DNA of 64,000 bases from Serinus canaria (lineage: Eukaryota; Chordata; Aves; Passeriformes; Fringillidae): contig NC_066337.1 in assembly GCF_022539315.1 (NCBI RefSeq), positions 6,044,861-6,108,860 of the forward strand. Direction: 5' to 3'. The notes below the pieces were generated by a model that saw only the letters and a program-made list of their open reading frames with translations, did no database searches and was not told the DNA's origin. Each line of letters starts with the position of its first letter. The first letter of the stretch is position 1. A program made the position numbers and the translations under genes. Shown in pieces: positions 33,421 through 45,319 of this stretch.

Positions 33421-33675
33421 AAACCCAGCCTGGTGAAATTCCAGAGCTCTGAATAAACCACCTTGGTGAAATTCCAGAGCCTCAGGTCTGACTGGACAAA
33501 CCCACCCTGGTGAAATTCCAGAGCTCTGGACAAACCCACCCTGGTGAAATTCCAGAGCTCTGGACAAACCCACCCTGGTGAAATTCCAGAGCCTCAGGTT
33601 TGACTGGACAAACCCACCCTGGTGAAATTCCAGAGCTCTGGATAAACCACCCTGGTGAAATGGTGAAACTCCAGA
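33421..33675. repeat. 33/34/44-bp minisatellite, 7 copies
   Basis: The landmark TGGTGAAATTCCAGAG starts at 33431, 33464, 33508, 33542, 33576, 33620 and 33653. Spacings are 33, 44, 34, 34, 44 and 33. The 44-bp units carry an extra CTCAGGTYTGACT insertion. This symmetric spacing suggests that a block of units was duplicated. Confidence 0.95.
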
Positions 33676-35454
33676 GCCCAGTCTGGCTGGGAGCTGTCCC
33701 AGGGAGCAGCAGGTACCAGATCATTCCCAAGGGCTCAGTCCCTTCCTTGCCTGGGATTCTGGAGCTCAGATCCTGCCAGAGGAGTCTCTGCTGAGTTCTG
33801 GCTTTTCCCAGCTCTTACAGGATGGGTTTTACTTCAGGAATTGCTGGAAATGATGAAACAAAAGCAGATTTTGGGGCAGACTCCACACAGTTCTTCCTGA
33901 ACCGCTGCAGATTCAGAAATCATCAGTTCTGTTATCAGCAGAGCAGCTCTCTCCTCCTCAGATCCCAGGGCTCTTATTTAGGGTCAGCTTTGTCTCATTC
34001 CCTTCTCCAGAACACAGACCCCTGCACCTCAATCAGAACAGCAAGTCTGGCTTTTATTAAATTGTATAAAAGCAAGAAGCTTTTATTTTTTTCACATTTT
34101 TAGAGGATTATTCATAGCCCACGCAGCATCTGTTGGAGAGTGAGACGAAGTCACAGAAATTCCCTTTATCACTGGGAAAACGGGTGATGCTCCCCAGGGA
34201 ATAAAAACTCCCCCTGAGAAAAGTGACTGCAAAAAGCTGTTCCTTGGATTTGTGCTCTGCTGGAAGCACAGCAAGGGCTGCTGGGTTTGAGGGAATCACT
34301 TGTGACAGAAACACCAGCTCTGACAGACCTGGAGTGCAGGTTCCTGCAGCTCCTCACGGGCTCATAGCACATTGCAGCTCCTAAAAAAGAAAAGGTGGAA
34401 AAGGGAGGAGAGAAACCACAGTTGATTCCAGCTCCCAGGATTTGGGAGAGAACCCCAGAGCATGCAGGACACGTTTCATCTGCACTACAGCTGGCCTCTT
34501 TCTCCTATTTATAGGTCAAGAAAACAACATTTTGGAATCCAGGAGTTGAGGCAGTTGCCAGGGGAAACTCGATATTCTAGAGGGAAAATTGTTCTTATAT
34601 TTGCAAAACTTGGGGGTTTCTGTAAAAACTAAATGTAAACCAAATGTGACATAAGGAGGAGGAGGAGGAGGAGGAAAGAGTGGGTGGAAATATGGGAGGA
34701 TGAAGTAGAAAGTCAGCTCAGGGTTTGGTGTGGAGTCCTGGAGTGAGTTTTGTCCCTTTCCTGAGGAATTCTGCACCCTGAGCTCTCCGAGCACGCTGGC
34801 AGCTCCGTGCTGGGGGGCTCCAGGGCAGGGACTCTGCTTTTGTGTGGCACAGGAACCACAAAACCATGCCAAGGCTGAGGAATGGGGCTATTTCAGGTCT
34901 AAGTTCTCCACTGGACTGAGTTTCTGAGCACCCAGGGCTCCTTTTCAGCCAGCTCTGCAGGCAGACGTGAGCTCAGGCTGCTGCTGCTGCTGCAGAGCCT
35001 GCACAAACTGAGCAGCCAAATCCAGGGGTGCAGAGCTCACCCCAGCCTCCCTCCCGGGCAGCTCTGTCCTGAATCCAGCTCAGGAAATGCTGGCACTGCT
35101 CTTCATAGCATCACTGTTTTGGGCTTTGATGGTTTGGGGGATTCTTTTGACTTCCAATGAGAAGAAAATGGATTTTTTACAAAGAACAGATGAGAGCCAG
35201 ACAAGGCTTGTGCACCCCCACACAGCACACAGGCACTGAGCTGCTCTGGGCAGGGGGAGGATGGAAAATCCATCCAAAGGCACAACAACTGGCTGCTCTG
35301 GGCAGGTGTGTGCCAGAGCCAGCAGCAGCAAGGCAGGAGCCTTCAGTGGCCACCCAGGAGCTCCACAGGCTGCCCCAGCCCTGCCTGGCTCCCTTTGGAA
35401 CAGCAGCAGCAGCCCAGGTGTGGCTCTGCAGGACCAAAACCTGGCCAGAGCTGT
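33676..35454. other. non-genic unique DNA
   Basis: No gene is supported. It contains a short AGG microsatellite at 34654-34676. The remaining DNA shows nothing that I recognise. Confidence 0.4.
34654..34676. repeat. (AGG)7 microsatellite
   Basis: About seven uninterrupted AGG triplets on the plus strand, purine-only and flanked by AAGG and AAAG. Confidence 0.9.
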
Positions 35455-35712
35455 TCCCATGACCCAGAACTGTTCTGTTCTATGTCCCAGAGCTGTTCCT
35501 GTGTCCCAGAGCTGTTCCTGTGTCCCAGAACTGTTCTGTTCTATGTCCCAGAGCTGTTCCTGTGTCCCAGAGCTGTTCCTGTGTCCCAGAACTGTTCCTG
35601 TGTCCCAGAGCTGTTCCTGTGTCCCAGAGCTGTTCTGTTCTGTGTCCCAGAGCTGTTCTGTTCTGTGTCCCAGAGCTGTCCCTGTGTCCCAGAGCTGCTC
35701 CTGTGGCTCAGA
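35455..35712. repeat. 19/24-bp minisatellite, about 12 copies
   Basis: CCTGTGTCCCAGAGCTGTT (19 bp) alternates with a longer form containing TGTTCTGTTCTATG. Open frames in all three plus frames (for example 35308-36183) read VPELFLCPRA-like repeats and are repeat artefacts. Confidence 0.95.
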
Positions 35713-37265
35713 GCCCGAGGCAGGACAGGATTTTCCACTCTGTCCCCAGTGCCCATCGATCTCTGCCAGCTCTGGGCTGCTGTTGGCTGCAGGGGCATTG
35801 ATCAGGAGCATGAGGATGGGCAGGGCTGCTGCCATCCCCTGCTCTGCTCCAGCCCTGCTCACGTGGACTGGGAGCTGTGCCCCGTTGGAGCCCGGGCTGG
35901 GCTGTCACTGTCACCTCCCTGGCAGGGGCACAGTGCCCAGCTCTGCCTGCTGCCTGAGCTTTTCAGCTTTTCTGCTTTTCAGGTTCTGTGCTGCATGCTG
36001 AGCTCGGCTGGAATGCTGCTCAGCCCCCCTCACTTTTTGGGCAGACTAAACAACCCTGGGGGAACAAGGTCACCATCCCAGCCCCGGGCCCAGAAAGGAC
36101 AAACAGAAGTGAATCAGAGGGAGAAGCAAACGGGGCAATGGGACCTCATTACCTGGAGCTGTAATTGGATAATTAACCCCTGATATGCAAATAGACCTAA
36201 CTTAGATCTGCCCAAAACCCTCGTGGGCAGACAATGATTCTGGCAGGTTTGTGGGGACACAGCATCCCAGAGCTGCTGCTGCCCCCTCAGCTGCCCCTCT
36301 GCCATGGGAGATGCTGAGGTTTTTCCCATTTCACCCTCACTAAACGCTCCCCTGCCTGCTGGAATTGATGTGTTGTAGGAATTGGTGTCAATTCTGACAC
36401 CGTTCCCCGTGCTCACCACGGGGGTGAAGTGCCTTCAGTGTCAAAACATCCTGTTGTGATGTTGGCAGAGCACTTGGAGGGGCTCCTCTCAGGAGGCTGT
36501 CTCAAAATGGGATTTGTTTTCTCAACATTGCAATCATCTGAAAAATTTTGACAGTCTGGAGATTGTTGTGGTGGATTTTGGAAACTTTTTCACTTCCTTC
36601 ATGCACAGAAATGTGAAGGTTTTAATTGCTGCCTTTCTAAAGAAAGGAAAAATCAGCCTTCCCCACCTCCTTCCCCTCCCATCTGAAGGCAACTGCATCA
36701 AAAAACATTTCTTGCTTCAAATTTGTTTGCTGTCCTCTCCTACTAATGATGTTTTCCTCCCCGTGTCTCACACCATTTATGTGAACAAATTAATCTCTGG
36801 AGCTCCCAAGATGCAAGAAAAAAAAAGGAAATAAATATTTGACAGCTGAGCAGCCAAGAGATTAAGGAGGAGATTTTGGTACCTAAAGCCAGGTAAGGAT
36901 GGGATGCTGTTTATAAGGCACCAAGGTCACAAAGATTGCATCTTCAGGCATCAAACCAGCTCTGAAACCTGCCTGTGACTTGCACAGAAATCCAAAATTG
37001 GGCTGAAAAGAGTTCTTTCAAAAGATCTTCAGAGGTGGAACCTCCTCTGCTCATCAAACATTTCCCACTGGGGTCAGGAGAGCAAGGAGCAGAGCCTGGA
37101 GCCCTTCCCACAGGGACCCTGCACACGCTGGCAGGGTTTGGTGACACTGATAAATATTGGTGATAGAAAACCCCAGCTTGAGCCCCTGACTCGCCCCAGC
37201 AGCTGAGCTCCAACCACCCCAGTTTGGGAACATCCCCTCCGAGCCCCTCTGAGCAGCCCGGATTG
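35713..37265. other. unique DNA with an octamer site
   Basis: No gene is supported. The part 36150-36240 is AT-rich, with GCTGTAATTGGATAATTAACC and an ATGCAAAT octamer at 36185-36192. It is a small candidate regulatory island. AT-rich DNA also lies at 36500-36860. Confidence 0.35.
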
Positions 37266-37463
37266 CCTGGGCAGGAATTTGTCCCCACATTTTACCTGGA
37301 CAGGAATTTGTCCCCACATTTTTCCTGGACATTAATTTGTCCCCAGATTTTACCTGGACAGTAATTTGTTCCCAGATTTTTCCTGGACATTAATTTGTCC
37401 CCAGATTTTGCCTGGGCAGTAATTTGTCCCCAGATTTTGCCTGGGCAGTAATTTGTCCCCAGA
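37266..37463. repeat. 29-bp minisatellite, 7 copies, exact period
   Basis: CCTGG landmarks fall at 37266, 37295, 37324, 37353, 37382, 37411 and 37440, always 29 bp apart. Units read CCTGGRCAGKAATTTGTCCC followed by CAGATTTTR. Copy-to-copy changes occur mostly at the same four or five positions. Confidence 0.97.
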
Positions 37464-37858
37464 CAGCCCCAGTGGCTCAGCCTGTGGCCCAGGTCAGCTC
37501 TCAGAGCCCAGCCCTGATTGTGCAGCACCCCAGACAAACCCACTTCCATGCAGGGAACAATAAAAGCTTGCAGGACAAGGAGGCTGTAAAACAATAGCTA
37601 AAAATAAACCAAAACATCCCATAAAAGTTCAGTGGTACCAGCAAGTTAAAAAAATTATGAACTGCTTGTAGCATAAAGAAATTAATGCAAGGTTTTAAGT
37701 AAGAAACACAGGCTGGGTGATGCTGCCCCATCACCCTGACACCATGGGCAGAGTTCACCCATCTGGAATTGCAGCCTCTGGAGCTGCTCCCACTGAGGGG
37801 AGTTTAACTCCAGGGCCTGAGCAGAGGAGGTGGCACAGCTGGCAAGGGTAGTTGTGCT
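37464..37858. other. non-genic unique DNA
   Basis: A short spacer between two unrelated arrays. Nothing is recognised. Confidence 0.45.
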
Positions 37859-38346
37859 TTTGACCCAATCCTAAATACTATATATTAAATATTACATATT
37901 AAATGTATTTTGACCCAATCCTTAAATATTATATTTTAAGTATTTTATATTAAATATATCCTAACCCAGTCCTTAAATATTATATATTAAATATATTTGG
38001 ACCCAATCCTTAAAAGTTATATATTAAATATATCTTGACCCAATCCTTAAAAATTATATATTAAATATATCTTGACCCAATCCTTAAATATTATATATTA
38101 AACATATTTGACCCAATCATTAAATATTATATATTAAATGTATTTTGACCCAAGCCTTAAATAGTATGTATTAAATATCTTTTGACCTAATTCTTAAATA
38201 TTATATATTTAATATCTTTTGACCCAATCCTTAAATATTATATATTAAATATATTTTGTCCCAATCCTTAAATATTATATATTAAATATATTTTGACCCA
38301 CGCCTTAAATATTATATATTAAATATATTTTGACCCAATCCTTAAA
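37859..38346. repeat. 37-bp AT-rich tandem repeat, 13 copies
   Basis: GACCCAATCC landmarks run from 37861 to 38332. The first three gaps are about 51, 50 and 38 bp; the rest are 37 bp, with one 36. The rest of each unit is TTAAATATTATATATTAAAT. Phased A/T tracts about every 10 bases may give curvature or easy unwinding. The block stands out in a G+C-rich neighbourhood. Confidence 0.97.
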
Positions 38347-38715
38347 TAATGAAATCCTTAATCCCAAGGGCTGCTGGAAGTCCCAGCTGAGATTCTGAGC
38401 CCAGAAGGATTCCCGGGAGGGAGGAACAAGCAAACTGTGCTGCCAAGGAGAGAGGAGGGAGCGTGGAAAACGCTTCGCAGTCTGAGAGGCTTCCCCTGCT
38501 CCACTTCCCCGGAGCTGCTGGGTGCACAGCGAGCAGAAAATAACTTGGAGCAGCTTGTGAAAGTCTGGGCAAGGGGAGAAGTGTTTTCCTGTCTGCTGTC
38601 AGGCTGGAGGCGCTGCGAGAGGGGAGGGCTGTGCCTGGCACCCGCGGGGTCAGCCGGGTCCTTCACACCTCAGCCCCAGCCAGACGGAGCAGTTGGAGCA
38701 GCAGCAGCGATCGGT
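38347..38715. other. CpG-richer unique patch
   Basis: About 14 CpGs fall in 38460-38700 (for example AACGCTTCGCAG, GGCGCTGCGAG and CACCCGCGGGGTCAGCCGGG), well above the CpG-poor background. It lies directly before the 33-bp array. It is too small and unsupported to call a promoter or exon. Confidence 0.4.
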
Positions 38716-38979
38716 GCTGCTCGGAGAGGGATGGCAGCGCCATGCATGGCTGCTCAGAGAGGGCTGGCTGCGCCATGCATGGCTGCTCTGAGAGAGATGG
38801 CTGCACCATGCATGGCTGCTCTGAGAGGGATGGGAGTGCCATGCATTGCTGCTCAGAGAGGGATGGCAGCACCATGCATGGCTGCTCAGAGAGGGCTGGC
38901 AGCGCCATGCATGGCTGCTCTGAGAGGGATGGGAGTGCCATGCATTGCTGCTCAGAGAGGGATGGCAGCGCCATTTATT
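38716..38979. repeat. 33-bp minisatellite with central ATGCAT, 8 copies
   Basis: Eight exact 33-bp units start at 38716, 38749, 38782 and so on. Each reads GCTGCTCAGAGAGGG then MTGGCAGCGCCATGCATG. The CCATGCATGG core is palindromic; three copies have CCATGCATTG or CCATTTATTG instead. Frames on both strands stay open (RGMAAPCMAAQ on plus, SLSEQPCMALP on minus) because 33 is a multiple of three. Confidence 0.97.
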
Positions 38980-40716
38980 GAGAACTTGGGGCTCTGCTCG
39001 TTTGTCCTGGCTCTCTTGTAGGGCAGAGCTGGGCTCACCTTGCCAGGTGAGGGTCCAGGGAATGTCCCACAGAATTGCTTGGAGGCCCTTCTCCCATGGC
39101 AAGGAGAGGAATCAGAAGGTGGAGCTGGGGTTTGATCTGGGGAAATGGAGTCACCCCTGCAGAGCTGCCCCTGTGGCTGTGTTTGATCCCTTTCTCTGCA
39201 GAAGGCGTGCAGGATCCCCACAGAAAGAAGCCATGGATCGTAAAGGATTCAGCAGGAAAAATCCATCTCCCTGGTGGCAGCATCCCTGCAGCAGGAGCTG
39301 CCAGAGGAAGGTTTGGAATACAGATGCTGTTAAGATTTTGAATGGGGATTTTAGGGAGCAGGGAGGACTTCCCCAGGTCACGCTTTCTGGCTGGAAATGA
39401 AGATTTCCCTCTTTCAAGGATCTCATTTCTATGTGTCTCACTTCCCTCTTTTTTTCCTGGAAGAAAAATTTTCATTGGAGGCCACTGCTGGAAAACCCAG
39501 CAGATTGGGGACTTGCACAAATGTCATTTATCTCCCTTTATGCAGAAAACAACAGAACTGCTGTGGGGAGCTGGGTCCCATTACTCAGCTCTCTGCGTGG
39601 TGTTGGACTTGATTTAAGTGGCAGAACCCTTAATTAGGGCTCTGAACAGGCCCCTGATGGAGCAGCTGGGGGAGAAACATTTGTCTGATCAAAGCAAACA
39701 GAATTGGATTCCTTTCCCTGAGGGAGCAGGGAGGGAAACGGGGATGACAGAGTGAAGACACCGAGTCCAGCAGGACACAGCTGGATTTTCCCTCTGGTGA
39801 CCTCTCTGTCTTTGAAAACATCTGCCTTGGAAGCTCCAGATGCAGATGAGCAGCTGCAAGGGGGGTCTGGAGAAGAAATGGAAAAGCTGCATCCAACCTG
39901 GGCTCCTGGTCCCCAAAAGAGCAAGAACAAAAGGGTTTTTTCAGAGAAAAAAAGCTGTGAAAGAACTCAGAGGGAAATCTGAGGAATAACATTATCCTGG
40001 TCATTCACAGAGGCCACATTTTGCAGCGTTCAAAGCTTTTGCTTGAAAAGGCTTTCTGAAAATGGATATTCTAACACAACCTGGGAAGCTTCAGTGTTGA
40101 CTCTGCTTAATAGAACTCTGCAGAGGGTCTGCAGCTCCCCTCCATGCAGAGGAAAAACTGCATGCAGTGCTGAGGAGAGCAAGGTGCAGGTGGTGGAAGG
40201 CTTTGGATGCTGAACCCCTCTATGTCGGATGGACGTGAAGTTCATGCAAAAAAAAAAATTGCTTTATGGGGAAATTGTGTGCTGGGCCCAGCCCCAGTGC
40301 CTGGGACAGGGAAAATCCCCAGCTGAGGGCAATGGGGGCATTTATTGGTGCATTTTCCAGGAGGTATCACAGTGAGCATCCCCCAAAATCAGCGTCCTCT
40401 ACTCCTGGTGGAACTTTATTCCCTGCAGCCACACAGCTTGTGCTTCAGCTGTGGGAAGGGACAATCCCAGGGCTGAAGGCATCTCAGTGTCTGGCTCTAG
40501 AGCTGCTGAAAATCTGGGGGGTTTTACCCCAAAGAGCCTTTGAGACACCGGGGATGGGGGAAGACAGGTCTGGTGTAAATTGCAGCGTGAGCAATGCAGG
40601 GGGAGCACAGGGCAGAGCCAGAGCTGGGGCATCCCTGGAATCAGTGAGGAAAGTCCTGGCTGTGCTCCTGAAGGCTCTGTGTGAGGTGGCTGTGGGCAGG
40701 AGCTGAGGAGAGCAGT
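38980..40716. other. non-genic unique DNA
   Basis: No gene is supported. Several overlapping frames of 70-150 codons exist on both strands at 39.0-39.5 kb, none with a signature I recognise. An A-run lies near 40248-40259. Confidence 0.4.
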
Positions 40717-40840
40717 GTGTCTGAGGGAGTGTCCCCAGGAGCCCAGGTGACAGCGTGTCTGAGGACACTGAGTGTCCCCAGGAGCCCAGGTGACAGCGTG
40801 TCTGAGGACACTGAGTGTCCCCAGGAGCCCAGGTGACAAT
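40717..40840. repeat. 43-bp tandem repeat, 2.9 copies
   Basis: GTGTCCCCAGGAGCCCAGG starts at 40729, 40772 and 40815. The rest of the unit is TGACAGCGTGTCTGAGGACA. The copies are nearly identical. Confidence 0.95.
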
Positions 40841-41754
40841 GTCAACAGCCCTGTTTGCTTTGCAAGGGCCTGCACACAGCAAATTAAAACCAAATATTGG
40901 TTCTGCAGCAGGGACTCCAAGGGGGAGAGGGGTTTTTTTGCTTGATAAATAGCTGGGTTTTTGTGGGGATTCATCTCAGGCTCCACACAAACAATCCCAA
41001 ACTCAATATTTGCCCATCTGGGATGGGCTGACCCTGGCTGGGGGAGATCCCTCCCCACTTGCTGCCATGGGCAGAACAGCCTCTACTTGGGGAAAATTAA
41101 TTTAATTTACGACCAATCCCATCAGACTGAATAAAACCTCATCCTAAAACACCTTCCCTCCTTTCCAAGCTCAGTTTTACTCCCATTTTTCTCAACCTCC
41201 TCTCCCCAGCAGCCTGGGGGCACAGGGAATGGGGTTGGGCTCTGTTTTTCCCACCTTGCTTCTTGAAGAATCCCTGTTTTCCTTTTCTCTAAATGAATAA
41301 AAACCACCCAACCCAACAAATCCCCAGAAAAAAAGGAAGGTCTGCAAAAAACAGGCTGGAATTTAAGGGCAAGATCCTGGAAAGGGAATCTGCTGCCCTA
41401 CAAGTGCATTCCTGCTTTTCCCTTCCCAAAGATCCCACCCTGGGGCTCCCTCCTCCCACTCCTCACCCCCTGCACACACACACACACACCCCCCAAAGCT
41501 CCTTTTTCAGCTGCCTTTGGAACACAGATCCTGCCAATTAGCCAAAGTTTCGTGGGGAAAACAGAAAGTCAAAATATTCCTGCAGATCCACATATGGCCA
41601 GATCCTCGCTGGGTGTCAATGCTCTGCTGGTTTATTTGGAGCTGGGCCACACTTCCCTCCTGCTCTGCTCAGCTGAGCTGATTTTGGCTTTTCTGAGATA
41701 TAGATCTGGGCCATTGTTGGTACAAATGACTGAAAAAAGTCTGGAGTGGGGGTG
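40841..41754. other. unique DNA with (CA)8
   Basis: Nothing gene-like is seen. A (CA)8 dinucleotide repeat lies at 41473-41488, followed by a C run. Confidence 0.45.
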
Positions 41755-42371
41755 TTGGAGCATCCCCTGTTCCCTCAAACCTTCAGGAGCAGAGGGAGCA
41801 GGGCCTGCTCTGCCCCCCAGGTGATTTGGGGACCAATAATTCTCATTTCAGACTGAATTTAACATCTCCTGTTCCCTCAGACCCCCAGGAGCAGAGAGAG
41901 CACGGCCTGCTCTGCCTCCCCAGGTGATTTTGGGACTAATAATGCCCATTTCAGACTGAATTTAACATCTCCCGCTCCCTCAAACCCTCAGGAGCAGAGG
42001 GAGCACGGCCTGCTCTGCCTCCCCAGATGATTTTGAGACCAATCCTGCCCATTTCAGACTGAATTTAACATCTCCTGTTCCCTCAGACCCCCAGGAGCAG
42101 AGAGAGCACGGCCTGCTCTGCCTCCCCAGATGATTTTGAGACCAATCCTGCCCATTTCAGACTGAATTTAACATCCCCTGTTCCCTCAAACCCCCAGGAG
42201 CAGAGGGAGCAGGGCCTGCTCTGCCTCCCTACCTGATTTTGGGACCAATCCTGCCCATTTCAGACTGAATTTAACATCTCCTGTTCCCTCAAACCCTCAG
42301 GAGCGGAGGGAGCACGGCCTGCTCTGCCTCCCTACCTGATTTTGGGACCAATAATTCTCATTTCAGACTTT
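41755..42371. repeat. 103-bp tandem repeat, about 6 copies
   Basis: GCCTGCTCTGCC landmarks at 41803, 41905, 42008, 42111, 42214 and 42317 give a 102-103 bp period. Each unit holds TTTCAGACTGAATTTAAC, ATCTCCTGTTCCCTCA, ACCCYCAGGAGCAGAG and GATTTTGGGACCAAT. The last unit runs out at TTTCAGACTTTAACTT. This is the longest period in the window. Confidence 0.95.
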
Positions 42372-45042
42372 AACTTATGCCTGAAAGTTGCCCCCAGCCA
42401 GGAAGTTGCAGCTGGCAGCTCTGGCTCTGCAGGGCTGGATTCAGAGTGGACTCTGTGCAGATCCAAAGGGGAAGCCTGGAATGGAAGTTGTTCCCAAATA
42501 TTTGGGGTTTGGCCACCACAGAGGTCAGGGAAGTGAGGAGGGAGGAAATTCTGCTCCATATTCAGTGGGAAATGAGAACTCACCCTTCAAATTGTGCCAC
42601 GGCTGGGTAAAAAGAGGAGTTTAATGGAAGATTAAATCCATGGAAGCTGAGATTTGAATGCAGCAAACTTTAAACACCCCCCCAGGTCAATTAAAACATC
42701 AAATAAAATATCTTCCCTTAAAAAGAGCTCTCTGAAGGCAGCACAATTTACACAGAGTTGTGCTGGACCATGAAGGGGAAGTTCTTCTCCTGCCTGGTTT
42801 GTCAGTGGGAGGAATAAATGGAGTTGAACACCAACAGAGCTCTCCAAAGGGCATCTTAAAACCAGGAGGGGAGGGGAGATGGGGCAGAAACCCACAGACA
42901 GGAGGAGAAACAGCAAAAATGGCAGTGAAGCTTGAGCAGGACAGAGTGATAGGGGATCCTTGGGAAAAATACCCCAAATGTTTAAAATGAGAATGCTGGG
43001 GACCTGTTTCTAGCAATTTCTCCATGAGAAAATTCAGATTCTCTCGTGAGCTGAGTGAGCCCCTTGTACTATCCTGGAACCACTAATTCAAGGGGAATTA
43101 AAAGTTCTGGATGGTGAATTTTGCTGTCTCTCAGGAGGTCCCTTGGATGTGTGATGGCTTTCAAATATTGAAATAAATGTGCCCTTTGGAAATCAGAAAT
43201 TACTCTCTGTCTGTCGGGTTAATCATGAGCTATCTCTCAAAATTAATCAACTTTTTATTTTCTCCTTATGCAGAGGCACAATCTGGAAAGTGCTTGGGGA
43301 AAATCAGAGCTGCATGAGGGAGAAAAGGAGTGAGTCAGTAAATCCACGTGGATCCCTGGGTGCAGGGAACGCAGGCATGACTTCTGTCATGAATGCACTG
43401 TTTGTAGTGGGAAATAAAACCCCTTGTAAAACAAAAAAATGAACATACCGAGCATTGAGAAGTCAGGTTTTTGTGAAGTCCCACTCTGCCATTATTTGGA
43501 AAGCCCAAAATGAGGCTGCACACAATATGTCGTTTATTGGGATGGTTTTTCCTGATGGTGCAGTTTGGAAAGGGGGAAAATAATGTGGGAATGAGAGCTA
43601 GAGGCAGCTTGGAGAGGGGAAAATGAGACAAGCACCCTTTTCTCTTCTCCCCTCTGCTGAACAGGGCAATGCAACTCCTCTTTTTGCCCAAATGTTGGGA
43701 CTGTAAATCTGCTAAGAGTCTGTGCTATAATTTCACGACCCAGGTGGGGCAGAAATTGGAGTTATTTTTGCTCTGAAAGGCTCTGCCCAGCCCTTTGTGT
43801 GGGCACAGGCACGAGAGAGGCTCTGCCTGCAGCTCTGCATATGCAGATTTATTATTATTAATTATTTATAGGTCACCAGGAGTGCACGTGGAGCGTCAGA
43901 CACACAGAAAACAGGCTGGCACCTCCTGTGAGCTGTTTCCCATCCAAGTCTTGGAGCAGGAAATTTGGAAACCCAGCATTTTCAGGACAAATGTGCTGAT
44001 CCAAAAGGAATAACTTGTTTTCCATTGAAATTGGCACAGACTGGCAGGGAGCAGCTTTCAGGGAGGAGGATTCCACCCGAGCTTTCCTTCTAGGAAAGCT
44101 TTTCTGTCATTCTCTGCCCTTTTTTCCTGTGCATGAAATGGTTTCTTTATGCTTCCAAAGGTGCCAAAAGCAGAGCTGGATTCCTGCAGAGCCCCATCCC
44201 ATCTATCCTGCATTTCAGTTCCTGCTGGATTGAGCTCCCCTGGTGTCCCTGAGTGTCCTGGTCCAGCTGTGCCACGCTTTGGGTGCAAGCTGAGCCAGGG
44301 CTTTGCAGGTGAAGAGGTGGGAGAAGCTTTGCCGAAGCAGGAGATTCCCCTGGGAATGGAACAGGAATTACACAAACCACCAGGCAGCTCCTGCTGCAAA
44401 CCCTGCTTTTATTCCCTTAGAACTCTGCCTGGAGGTCTGAGGCAGGGGCTGGATGGGGGGAATGCAGCCCTGGGGCTCCTGGAGGTGCCCAGAGCTCAGG
44501 CAGAGCAGCTGGAAGAGCTCCAGGACAGAGGGAGAGGAGAGAAATGGGCACTGGTGGATTTGTTCCTGCAGTGTTTTGGGGATGTTTCAGCAGCAGAGCA
44601 CCAGAGGAAGCTTGAGGAGATTCCAGCCCCAGAGCTGGGAGAAGAGGGATTTCCAGAGCATCCCTGGCAATTCCTGCCTTGAGACAGGGGGAACAAACAG
44701 GAGCTAAAACTCCAAAACTCCAAAACTCCTGAGTGGTGGCACTGGTGCTGCTCGTGTCCCCAGCTCTGCTGCTGGGCTGCTGCAGCTGCTCCCTGGGGTC
44801 AGAAAGGCATCAAAAGAGAGCCCTTCATCACTGATGCTGCTTAATTACGTGCCCCTGCTCTCTCCCTGGGGCTGGAAATAAATATTTTTCCGTGCCTGGT
44901 GAGGCTAAACATAGCATTGTGCTCCATTCCCAGCTGATCCCATTTCCATTTCCCCTTCAGCGCTGCTCTGCTCTCCCATCTGCCTGTGAACACCCAGCCC
45001 TTCAGATGCTTGTGGTGGGGACATTTCCTGGTGTTGGAAGGA
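42372..45042. other. non-genic unique DNA
   Basis: No gene is firmly supported. A plus-strand frame at 44421-44682 follows a splice-acceptor-like TTTTATTCCCTTAG (to 44420) and ends in TGA. It reads a helical, charged peptide (EQLEELQDRGRGEKWALVDL), but it has no recognised family and no codon bias. TTATTATTATTAATTATTT lies at about 43850. Confidence 0.35.
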
Positions 45043-45174
45043 CCTTCCTTCCCACCCTTCCCATCCTTCTCATCCTCCCCATCCTCCCCATCCTCCCCAT
45101 CCTTCCCACCCTTCCCATCCTTCCCATCCTTCTCATCCTTCCCATCCTTCCTTTCCTTCCTCCCTCCCTCCCTC
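45043..45174. repeat. 9-bp polypyrimidine repeat
   Basis: CATCCTTCC / CATCCTCCC / CACCCTTCC units, about 14 copies, break down into CTTTCCTTCCTCCCTCCC. It is strongly strand-asymmetric and may adopt triplex or i-motif forms. Confidence 0.95.
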
Positions 45175-45319
45175 TGGCTCCATTTCCCAGGGATCACAGC
45201 AGTGCTCCAGGGCAAGCTCTGGATGAGTGGATTAGTCTGGGTGACAGAGGAGGGTGTTGGTGACATCCAGTGCATGGCATGTGAGAGAAAAATCTGAATA
45301 TTGAAGAGCCTATTGAAAA

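Noticed and set aside
35308..36183. A 291-codon plus-strand frame and a 260-codon minus-strand frame over the same DNA
   Set aside because: Both depend on the CTGTGTCCCAGAG minisatellite, and simultaneous opening of both strands argues against coding.
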